Source: JAIBJN01 sp963825255 (GTDB lineage Bacteria > Actinomycetota > Thermoleophilia > Gaiellales > Gaiellaceae). Taken from it: a DNA stretch of 64,000 bases. Below, piece after piece: positions 1-6,034 of this stretch (the stretch's first letter is position 1; each line of letters opens with the position of its first letter). The notes beneath the pieces were generated by a model. That model had not been told where the DNA came from and searched no databases. It worked only from the letters and a program-made list of their open reading frames with translations. The DNA is taken from NCBI GenBank assembly GCA_963825255.1, contig CAWGSF010000002.1, forward strand, positions 1 to 64,000. Reading direction: 5' to 3'. Both the position numbers and the translations under genes were made by a program.

Positions 1-208
1 CGAAGAGGTCGCGCAGCGGCTCGTCCCCGTCCTCGGCGCGCCACTTCTCGGTGAGATCGCTGAACGCCCGGAGGTTCCACGTGCCGACGAGCAGGTTGCG
101 GTCGAGCTGCTTGGCCGGAATGGCCGCGTCGAGCGCCGCCCGGAGCTGGAAGAACGTCGCCGCTAGGGGATCGGGAAGCCGGTCCGTGACGGCGGGCGTG
201 ATGCCCTC
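1..208 (-). CDS. Endonuclease/exonuclease/phosphatase family protein, N-terminal part (runs off the left edge)
   Basis: Reading the minus strand from about 208 to 1 gives an open frame containing IPAKQLDRN and LLVGTWNLRAF. I recognise these as the start of the DNase I-like endonuclease/exonuclease/phosphatase fold, in which the Asn of the TWN segment is a metal-site residue. The rest lies outside the window. No ATG, GTG or TTG begins this frame. A GTG at 210 overlaps the stop of the upstream gene (GTGA), but its frame closes after 15 codons, so a one-base frameshift near the start is likely. Family assignment is fairly safe; intactness is doubtful. Confidence 0.55.
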
Positions 209-584
209 ACGAACTGCGGCGAAGCAGGGCGAGCGCGACGGCGAAGCCCACGACCGCCGCGGCCAGCGGGACGGCGAAGAGGACGGCGGCGCCGGCGCCG
301 CGGCGGTAGGTCACCTCGACCGAGCTCCCGGCCGGGGGACGACGGCCGTGCTCCCCGTCTCCGAACCTCACCTCACCGGTCTCGTGGTCGAGGACGAAGT
401 GGCGGTCGTCTGGGCCCGAGGCGAGGAAGCTCTCGACTTCGGCCCACTCCTCCTCCCTCCCCTCGGCGCCAATCGTCAGGACGATCGTCGTCCGCTTGCC
501 GTGCAGGTAGTCCTGGTCGAGCCGGAAGTCCTCCGGGTCGAGAAGCGCGCCCGTGAAGAAGGTCTCCTCCCGCTCGCCGATCAC
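207..584 (-). CDS. Small mosaic protein with baseplate-like motif and C-terminal membrane segment
   Basis: A 125-residue protein starting at a GTG (584) with a TAGGCT -10 box at 591-596, six bases upstream, which fits a leaderless mRNA. The N-terminal part (FFTGALLDPEDFRLDQDYL) resembles the start of proteins encoded beside contractile injection systems. The middle (VRFGDGEHGRRPPAGS) resembles the repeated GDG-G-R-P segment of phage-type baseplate proteins. Residues ~95-120 form one hydrophobic helix followed by RRSS, so the protein is probably membrane anchored with a short basic tail. Its stop overlaps the downstream nuclease region. The two similarities are recalled from family style, not searched. 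Function unknown. Confidence 0.55.
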   Translation of the reverse strand: MIGEREETFFTGALLDPEDFRLDQDYLHGKRTTIVLTIGAEGREEEWAEVESFLASGPDDRHFVLDHETGEVRFGDGEHGRRPPAGSSVEVTYRRGAGAAVLFAVPLAAAVVGFAVALALLRRSS

Positions 585-606
585 GGCGCAAGCCTACACC
601 CCCTCA

Positions 607-636
607 TTTGACAGTAGGAGATTCCGTGTCTGAATC
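607..636 (+). repeat. Imperfect 30-bp direct repeat, left copy
   Basis: This 30-base segment (TTTGACA, two variable bases, then AGGAGATTCCGTGTCT, one variable base, AATC) recurs at 5872-5901 in the same orientation with 27 of 30 positions identical. The second copy contains a GACACG/CGTGTC inverted repeat. The pair brackets a 5.3 kb segment rich in phage-type remnants, so it may be an attachment-site duplication or a dispersed intergenic repeat. Confidence 0.7.
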
Positions 637-828
637 ACGTATCCGTGGGGAACGCGATGCGACGGATCAACCTCAACGACATTACAACGGCCATCGACGC
701 GACCTCAAGAGCGGCGGGAGCCGCGGCAGTCCGCGCTCAGTCCGTAAACCCGCCCTGATCGCGGGACACGGGAGGCACGTCGAGCCACCGAAACCCGCAT
801 GGCACCACGATCAGCCAACACACGCCAC

Positions 829-870
829 CTCCATGAGAACCCCTTGGAGGTTCGAGTCCTCTCGCCCGCA
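829..870 (+). other. 3' remnant of a tRNA-Leu gene
   Basis: The segment ends with a T arm (GGAGG, loop TTCGAGT, CCTCT at 846-862), a 3' acceptor strand CGCCCGC (863-869) and discriminator A. The partner GCGGGCG, a usual tRNA-Leu 5' acceptor strand, is absent upstream, as are the D and anticodon arms. It is therefore a broken copy such as integrases leave at attachment sites. About 180 bases on either side hold no recognisable gene. The leucine identity is inferred from the acceptor sequence. Confidence 0.55.
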
Positions 871-981
871 TCGGCTCGCTACGCAGGGTATTTGCTCTTC
901 CCCGCTCCGTGCCCGGCGTCCGCGGACTCGGTTCCACCCCGGTCTTCGTCTGAGGCGTAGCCTTTCGATGGTGCCCAGGCG

Positions 982-1926
982 ATGTTGATTCGGCCCTACG
1001 GGCCTGCTGATGCCTCGCAGGTGAGGGACATCCTGCGGGAGACGCAGCCCGCCTTCGTCTTCACAGAGGCGGGTGTCCGGCACTGGATCCGTGCTCAGCC
1101 ACGAAGGGCGCAGCTCTTGATGCTCGTGGCCGAGGATCGTGGTCGTCTCATCGGTTGCGCGGAAGCCTTGCTCGTCTACGACTCGTCGGTCGAGGGGGGA
1201 TCCCGCGTCTGGGTCGGGGTACGCGAGGGGGCCCGCAACCGCGGCGTGGGCTCGCGGCTCTACGAGAAGGCGGAAGCGCATCTCTCGAACGCCGGCGCCG
1301 AGCGCCTCACAGCCCTGACCGATGAGCGTCCCGAGGGCGAGCGGTTCTTGGGGCAGAGAGGCTTCACCGAGGGCCGCAAAGAGCGGGTCTCCGCTCTCGA
1401 TCCCGCGACCGCAGATGCGAGCGGGTTCGACGAACTCCGTGCGCGCGCTGCGCGCAAGGGGTACAGCCTGGCGAGCCTCGCCGAAATCTCGGACAAGCCG
1501 TACGAGCTCTACGAGTGTTTCGCCGAGGCCGTGGCGGATGCGCCCGCCGACGAGCCCTGGGACCGCACTCGCTACGACGAGTGGCGACGCGGAAGTCTCG
1601 AGCGTCCCGACCTTACGCTTGAGGGAAGCTTCGTGGTCGTCCATGAAGGTAAGCCGGTGTCGCTCTCGTGGCTTGAGATCGATACGGAGACGCGTCGGGC
1701 CACGAACGCCTTTACGGGGACAATCCGGGCCCACAGGCGGCGGGGGCTCGGCCGGCTCGTGAAATCGGCGACGATCGGGTGGGCCCACCGGCAAGGCATT
1801 CGCGAGATCACGACGAGCAACGACGTCTCGAATGCCCCCATGCTGGCGCTCAATGACGATCTGGGCTACCGCTTTCTCTATTACGAGCGCGAGTTCACGC
1901 GGATCCTCCCGATCGCATCCGGATAG
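982..1926 (+). CDS. Tandem GNAT acetyltransferase
   Basis: A 314-residue protein with two GNAT domains, the layout of mycothiol synthase-like and related actinobacterial acetyltransferases. The first domain (~1-140) has the acetyl-CoA loop GARNRGVGSRLYEKA. The second (~180-314) has RAHRRRGLGRLVKSA followed by a NDVSNAPMLALNDDLGY strand-helix typical of the GNAT C-terminus. It would move an acetyl group from acetyl-CoA to an amine, but the substrate cannot be read from sequence. It stands alone between the tRNA remnant and a secreted-protein gene. The ATG at 982 is the first start in frame. Confidence 0.85.
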   Translation: MLIRPYGPADASQVRDILRETQPAFVFTEAGVRHWIRAQPRRAQLLMLVAEDRGRLIGCAEALLVYDSSVEGGSRVWVGVREGARNRGVGSRLYEKAEAHLSNAGAERLTALTDERPEGERFLGQRGFTEGRKERVSALDPATADASGFDELRARAARKGYSLASLAEISDKPYELYECFAEAVADAPADEPWDRTRYDEWRRGSLERPDLTLEGSFVVVHEGKPVSLSWLEIDTETRRATNAFTGTIRAHRRRGLGRLVKSATIGWAHRQGIREITTSNDVSNAPMLALNDDLGYRFLYYEREFTRILPIASG

Positions 1927-2056
1927 GTCACTGGCGCCGCGCCCAAGCACCGACGCCACCAGGCCTACGGCGCACTGCCGTGATGGGAAGGAGAGGGATC
2001 CGCCCGCCGTCTTGTGAGCGTCGGCACCAGCCGGCGTGGAGCAAGGAGGGGTTGAG

Positions 2057-2470
2057 GTGCGGAACCGGAGAAGGACACGTGTCCTCAGGCGTCTCGTTCT
2101 CGGGCTCGCGGTGGCGGCGATGATCGTCCCCGCCGCGCAGGCGCGCGTGGACGGCGGCAACTGGTCTGGTGTCGGCAAGGCGCGGAGCGTGGACACGCGC
2201 GAGCCGATTGCGGTCGTGCGGGCTGCGGACTACAAGCGGTACCGGGCGCCGTCCGGCGCCGAGCCGGCGAACCAGTATGCCGGCTACGTTCGGGCGATGC
2301 CGGACGCCTACGGCACGATCGGCGGCGGGCAGCCGGTCCTGGCGGCCTCCGAGCCGAACGGCTTCCACTGGCGCGATGGGCTCGTCGGCGCGCTCGCCGC
2401 GCTCGGGCTCACGCTGCTCGCGTTCGGCGCGCTGCTGGGGACGCAGCGTCGGCGCTCCGCGACGGCCTAG
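2057..2470 (+). CDS. Secreted or membrane-anchored hypothetical protein
   Basis: I chose GTG 2057 because AAGGAGG (2043-2049) lies seven bases before it; a GTG at 2036 is in the same frame but has no ribosome site. The 137-residue product has an Arg-rich N-terminus, a signal-like helix (LVLGLAVAAMIVPAAQA, ~10-27), an extracytoplasmic region with no motif I know, a C-terminal membrane helix (~109-130) and a QRRR tail. The layout suggests a double-anchored or surface-exposed cell-envelope protein. No function can be assigned. Confidence 0.65.
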   Translation: MRNRRRTRVLRRLVLGLAVAAMIVPAAQARVDGGNWSGVGKARSVDTREPIAVVRAADYKRYRAPSGAEPANQYAGYVRAMPDAYGTIGGGQPVLAASEPNGFHWRDGLVGALAALGLTLLAFGALLGTQRRRSATA

Positions 2471-2556
2471 ATCACGACGTGGCGCGGGCGGGTCGCCCGA
2501 CCCGCCCGCGCGGCTCTCGTCCGCACGACCCCGGCCCTCCCGGCGAGAATGGAGGC

Positions 2557-2853
2557 ATGCGTGTCTCGGCGAAGGTGGACTACGCGCTCCGCGCCGCGGC
2601 CGAGCTCGCCGCCGCCCCCGACGGCCCGGTGAAGGGCGAGCGCATCTCCCAGGCGCAGGGCATCCCCCTGAAGTTCCTCGAGAGCATCCTCCTCGAGCTT
2701 CGCCACCACGGGCTCGTGCAGAGCCAGGGGGGAGCGGACGGCGGCTACTGGCTCGCGCGGCCGGCGGCCGAGATCACGATCGCCGAGGTCATCCGTGCCG
2801 TCGAGGGGCCGCCGCCAGTCAGATTTCCCTCTCTTGAGCAGAAAAAAGCCTGA
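2557..2853 (+). pseudogene. Rrf2-family transcription regulator, truncated
   Basis: The ATG at 2557 begins the standard Rrf2 winged-helix N-terminus (MRVSAKVDYALRAAAEL), with a recognition helix near LKFLESILLELRHHGLV and the wing GGADGGYWLA. Homology stops after VIRAVEGPP (~2812). The last dozen residues are unrelated and the frame ends at 2853, so the C-terminal ~55 residues of a normal ~145-residue member, including any Fe-S cysteines, are missing. The break coincides with the start of phage-type sequence, suggesting interruption by that fragment. The DNA-binding part might still fold. Confidence 0.7.
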
Positions 2854-3103
2854 CAGCGTCACAGGGGCCGTGGAGGCATACCTGGCCGAGCTGTCCCTGG
2901 ACGGGGCGCAGAAGCCGTTGGCCTCGGTGGCGCGGCTGCTCGCGGAGTCGCTCTTGGAGGCACCGCCCTATGCACGGGCGCGGTTGGCACGGGAGCTCCA
3001 CGATTTGCTGACCGAGCTGGAGGCGCAGGCGCAACGGGAGAGCGAGTTGGCCGAACGGCGAAACAAGCGTGAGCGTGAGCGGGCATGGGTGCGCGATGGC
3101 TAG
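2834..3103 (+). CDS. Phage small-terminase-like protein
   Basis: Starts at TTG 2834 inside the tail of the truncated Rrf2 gene and encodes 89 residues beginning MSRKKPDSVTGAVEAYLAEL. The product is helical, with a charged Arg/Glu-rich C-terminus (ERRNKRERERAWVRDG). Length and style resemble the small DNA-recognition subunit of actinophage terminases, and an HNH nuclease remnant follows directly, the usual neighbour at phage packaging loci. This is recognition by style and context, and the gene may be a relic. Confidence 0.45.
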   Translation: MSRKKPDSVTGAVEAYLAELSLDGAQKPLASVARLLAESLLEAPPYARARLARELHDLLTELEAQAQRESELAERRNKRERERAWVRDG

Positions 3104-3415
3104 GAGGCGCAAGCGCGGGTCAAACTGGTCGCGCCCGAAGGCCTCGACCACCGCTCGCGGCTACGGCGCACCCACCAGGCCGAGCGCAAGCGTTGGGAGC
3201 CCGTCGTTCAGTCCGGCTATGCCTCCTGCGTTCGCTGCGGGTTCCCGATCCTGCCCAACACCCGTTGGCACTTGGATCACGACGACGACAAGGTTCACTA
3301 CCTCGGGCCAGCGCACGCCCGCTGCAACTTGCAAGCTGCCGGCAAGCGCGGGAACGAGCTCATGCGCGAGAAGCAGGCGCAGGGCTCGAGGCTCCGGCGG
3401 TCGAGGGAATGGTGA
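3096..3415 (+). pseudogene. HNH endonuclease remnant
   Basis: The frame that ends at TGA 3413-3415 encodes a CVRCG cysteine pair, LDHDDDKVHY and GPAHARCN, the spacing of a zinc-supported HNH nuclease of the type beside phage terminases. This frame has no normal start: upstream it meets the TAG of the terminase-like gene. An ATG at 3096 overlapping that stop begins MARRRKRGSNWSRPK in another frame, so a single frameshift around 3125-3150 would restore a ~105-residue enzyme. As it stands the gene is broken. Confidence 0.55.
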
Positions 3416-3477
3416 GCTCTCGCGAGCTACGAGCGCAGGGCCGACAACCCCCATCGGCGCAAGGCGTCTCCGGGCGC

Positions 3478-4506
3478 TTAGAAGAAGCGTTCGATCAGGC
3501 TCGTGGTGTCGAGTCTGTCGACTCGCGCTCGGTCGCGGCCCGGGCCTCCAACGACACGATCGCGTAAGAAGTCGCGAGAAAAGAGGACATCGGCTCCTCC
3601 GCCGCCCGCAAGCTCGTCGCGTCCGGAGCGACCACGAACAACGTCGTTGCCTCCACCGGCGAAAACGAAGTCGTTCCCGGAGCCGCCCACGATGAGGTCA
3701 TTGCCGCGGAAGCCGAGGAGGAGCGTTTCTCCCCGCCAGGCGCGGGCGTTGATGACGTTGTCCCCGTTGTCTCCGGAGAGCATTGCCTTCTCGACTCCGA
3801 CCAAGGTGTCGTTGCCCTGGCCGACGAGTGCGGTTGGTGTGACGCGGAGATATCTACCGACCGCCAACACAGCATCGTGTCCAGGCCCGCCTATGAGGAT
3901 GTCTTTGCCTGAACCGCTCGACGCGTCCAAATCGCCCTCAAGCCCGTCCCAACCGGGGCCGCCGTTGACTGTGTCGTTTCCGGGGCCACCCTCGCCCTGG
4001 TCGGACTGTGCCCCTAGGAAGATTTGGTCGTCCCCTTCGCCCCCGGTGAGGTAATCCATGCCGCCGTGGCTGGTCAAGTGATCGTTTCCAGGGCCACCCT
4101 CGATAATGCTGTCTTCCTGGCCGCCCACGATCTGGTCATTGCCGGCGCCGCCTTTCGCAACGACATAGCCAGCCTCTGAAAGATCCGCGCTGTCGTCCCC
4201 ATCGCCGAGCTCTACCCAAGGCTCCCAGAAGTCATCGCTGTCATTGTCAAGCTGGCAAATCGCGTCAGCCCCATCCAAGACACAACCTGTGCCTACGGAG
4301 ATGGTCGCACCGGGATCCGAGACACGGACGCTCATACTCAGAGCATCGAAAATGAGCACGAGCGCGTTGGACTCGCCGGCCGCCGCCACATAGTTCACCT
4401 GCTCCCCACCCTGCGACATTGACACCGTGGCGGCCCACCCGGTGCCCGAGGAGAAAGGGATCATCCCCAGGGCGGACAGGACGGCTAGTCGGCCCAAGCG
4501 AGTCAA
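3478..4506 (-). CDS. Secreted calcium-binding RTX-repeat protein
   Basis: From TTG 4506 (alternatives TTG 4497 and ATG 4464) the protein has a signal-like segment (LAVLSALGMIPFSS...GWAA), a ~90-residue unique region and then many glycine/aspartate nonapeptides such as GGAGNDQIVGG, GGPGNDTVNGG and GGGNDVVRG. These repeats form calcium-binding beta-rolls in exported proteins. There is no protease or lipase domain, so it is likely a small surface or extracellular calcium-binding protein. Starts further upstream lack a signal and are less likely. A shorter RTX gene lies at 17887-18336. Confidence 0.75.
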   Translation of the reverse strand: MTRLGRLAVLSALGMIPFSSGTGWAATVSMSQGGEQVNYVAAAGESNALVLIFDALSMSVRVSDPGATISVGTGCVLDGADAICQLDNDSDDFWEPWVELGDGDDSADLSEAGYVVAKGGAGNDQIVGGQEDSIIEGGPGNDHLTSHGGMDYLTGGEGDDQIFLGAQSDQGEGGPGNDTVNGGPGWDGLEGDLDASSGSGKDILIGGPGHDAVLAVGRYLRVTPTALVGQGNDTLVGVEKAMLSGDNGDNVINARAWRGETLLLGFRGNDLIVGGSGNDFVFAGGGNDVVRGRSGRDELAGGGGADVLFSRDFLRDRVVGGPGRDRARVDRLDTTSLIERFF

Positions 4507-4617
4507 GTGCTCGATGCTACAACCGCCGCCCCCACAACTCAAGACCGCGAACCGACAACTCCGGCCGAAAGAGCCATCTAGGCGAGCTCGCCTGCAGGTC
4601 GTAGGCTCGGAACGGCC

Positions 4618-4664
4618 GGGGCGCGGTGCGGGTTCCGCCCGACGTTGATCAGCCGCGTCCCGGC
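4618..4664 (+). repeat. ~45-bp intergenic repeat, copy A
   Basis: The core reads GCGCGGTGCGGGTTCCGCCC then GACGTTGATCAGCCGCGTCC. It recurs at 5402-5449 (copy B) and, with gaps, at 5713-5759 (copy C). Each copy is preceded by a related CATCTAG-containing stretch and contains a GCGG-GTT-CCGC hairpin. Copies A and B sit 36-41 bases upstream of GTG-started genes, suggesting a regulatory or transcription-boundary role. Confidence 0.7.
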
Positions 4665-4668
4665 AGTC

Positions 4669-4697
4669 TTGCACTCCTTGCCACAAAGGATTACAGT
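4669..4697 (+). promoter_or_regulatory. Sigma70-type promoter for a leaderless mRNA
   Basis: TTGCAC (4669-4674), a 17-base spacer and TACAGT (4692-4697) match the major sigma consensus spacing. The GTG start of the next gene is at 4705, seven bases after the -10 box, so transcription would begin at or next to the start codon. Confidence 0.65.
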
Positions 4698-4704
4698 CGC
4701 CCGC

Positions 4705-4869
4705 GTGACGGACGAGTACGAGTTCGCTGACGACGACCCCGAGTACGCAGACGAGCCCGAGGCGGACGACGACTCCGAGATCGCGGAGCTGCAGCCGACG
4801 GATCCCAAGGACATGCCGCCAGACCAGGGCGACATCGGCCGGCTCGAGCTAGCCGAGGACGAAGGCTAG
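4705..4869 (+). CDS. Small acidic hypothetical protein
   Basis: GTG 4705 is favoured over an in-frame ATG at 4645 because of the promoter ending at 4697. The 54-residue product (VTDEYEFADDDPEYADEPE...) is about 40% Asp and Glu with no hydrophobic segment. Its TAG stop shares a base with the GTG of the peptidase gene (TAGTG), so the two are translationally coupled. Small acidic partners can be inhibitors or DNA mimics, but nothing here proves a role. Confidence 0.55.
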   Translation: MTDEYEFADDDPEYADEPEADDDSEIAELQPTDPKDMPPDQGDIGRLELAEDEG

Positions 4870-5381
4870 TGCCGTCGGTATCGGGCCTCGGGGTCAACCA
4901 GCGCATCCGCGCCCGTGACCGAGCCGTCCAGGCCGCAGAGCTTGCCAAAGCCCACAGTGACGAGATCTTCTACACACAGGACGCAACGCCGCGGTGGGAG
5001 GGCATCACCAAGGATCGCCGAGCCCGGCGGGGGGAGTTTCCGAAACAGGCCGACTGCTCGTCGTTCGTGACCTGGTGCCTCTGGAACGGCCTTTTCCTGC
5101 GCTTTGGTCTCGACGACATCGTGAACGGCGCGAACTGGAAAGGGGGGTTCACTGGGACGCTGCTCGATCACGGGAAGCGTGTACGCAAGGTCGAAAATAT
5201 TCGCCCCGGCGACCTCGTCCACTATGACCCCGACCTTCCAACATTCGTGTCCGCGCACGTCACGATCTTCGTCAGGCACCAGGACGGGGTGCCGATGGTG
5301 ATGAGCCACGGCAGCGACGGCTGTCCGTGCTTCGTTCGTTACAACTACCGGCCAGTCCGCGAGATCCGGCGCTACATCTAG
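4869..5381 (+). CDS. Phage-type NlpC/P60-like cysteine peptidase (endolysin)
   Basis: A 170-residue protein with a Cys nucleophile in KQADCSSFVTWCLW (~63), the RPGDLVHYD loop common to NlpC/P60 and CHAP folds, a catalytic His candidate in SAHVTIFV (~128) and a later MSHGSDGCP segment. Such domains cleave peptide bonds in peptidoglycan. There is no signal peptide, as in holin-dependent phage lysins. It is coupled to the acidic gene upstream and followed by a small membrane protein. Phage origin is inferred from domain type and surroundings. Confidence 0.7.
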   Translation: MPSVSGLGVNQRIRARDRAVQAAELAKAHSDEIFYTQDATPRWEGITKDRRARRGEFPKQADCSSFVTWCLWNGLFLRFGLDDIVNGANWKGGFTGTLLDHGKRVRKVENIRPGDLVHYDPDLPTFVSAHVTIFVRHQDGVPMVMSHGSDGCPCFVRYNYRPVREIRRYI

Positions 5382-5401
5382 CGGCTTCAGAACGCATCTC
5401 G

Positions 5402-5449
5402 CCGGCGCGGTGCGGGTTCCGCCCGACGGTGATCAGCCGCGTCCCGGCC
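5402..5449 (+). repeat. ~45-bp intergenic repeat, copy B
   Basis: Second copy of the repeat at 4618-4664, differing mainly at GACGG versus GACGT. It begins 20 bases after the lysin stop and lies 36 bases before the GTG of the next small gene. A -10-like TACACT follows at 5471-5476. Confidence 0.7.
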
Positions 5450-5484
5450 GCCAGTCCAGGCCGAACGGCGTACACTCTCGCGCG

Positions 5485-5679
5485 GTGCGGAGCCTCCTCG
5501 GTCGGCTCGGGTTTCTCCTCCTTCGTGCAGCGCTGCGAGAGATGCTGCGGGAGCTTCTGCGGCCGCTCGGGTTCCTTGCGGCCGGCCTCGGGATCGGCTA
5601 CTTCCTCGGCCCGCCTCTGAACCGTTTCCTCTGGCGGGACGCCGAGAACGAGCGAGGCGTGTCCGAAACGACCATCTAG
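5485..5679 (+). CDS. Small single-helix membrane protein (holin-like position)
   Basis: GTG 5485 lies eight bases after TACACT (5471-5476), the leaderless arrangement seen elsewhere in the window. The 64-residue product has an amphipathic Arg/Leu-rich N-terminus (LREMLRELLRPL), one membrane helix (GFLAAGLGIGYFLGPP, ~33-48) and a polar tail. Position after the lysin suggests, but does not prove, a holin-like or accessory lysis role. Confidence 0.5.
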   Translation: MRSLLGRLGFLLLRAALREMLRELLRPLGFLAAGLGIGYFLGPPLNRFLWRDAENERGVSETTI

Positions 5680-5712
5680 GCAGCCCGCCCTTCTCGGCGT
5701 AGCCCGACCTCG

Positions 5713-5759
5713 CCGGGGCGCAGTGCGGGTTCCGCCCGGGATCAGCCGCGCCTCGGCCT
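5713..5759 (+). repeat. ~45-bp intergenic repeat, copy C (degenerate)
   Basis: Third copy, with a four-base deletion after TTCCGCCCG and several substitutions. Like copy A it follows a CCGAAA-N-CATCTAGGC-type stretch (5662-5683). The rest of 5680-6034 holds the second 30-bp direct repeat and no gene I can support. Confidence 0.55.
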
Positions 5760-5871
5760 GTTTTGCCTCACCTGACAACTTCCCGAGACCACACCGGGAC
5801 CACACGGAGGGAGCATTTGGCGACCTCTACGGCAGGGGCGGCATGCGCGTTTGCAGGGATTCCGCTTCCCC

Positions 5872-5901
5872 TTTGACACGAGGAGATTCCGTGTCTTAAT
5901 C
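5872..5901 (+). repeat. Imperfect 30-bp direct repeat, right copy
   Basis: Matches 607-636 at 27 of 30 positions in the same orientation. Here the sequence is TTTGACACGAGGAGATTCCG then TGTCTTAATC, with GACACG and CGTGTC able to pair. Confidence 0.7.
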
Positions 5902-6034
5902 GAAGAAGGAGCTCTGCGGCCCGTCCGACCTCGGGTGCCAGAACCCGGCGTCCGGAGGGGAGTCCGGGATCGCCGTCAACCAGACCATCGCCGAGCCGTC
6001 GACTGCCGAGGCCTCCACCGGAGGGCAGAGCGCC

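Noticed and set aside
811..2196. A 461-codon minus-strand frame ending in a GREDSNLQ-type sequence
   Set aside because: That ending is the usual artefact of translating a tRNA gene backwards; it helped to spot the tRNA-Leu remnant but is not a protein.
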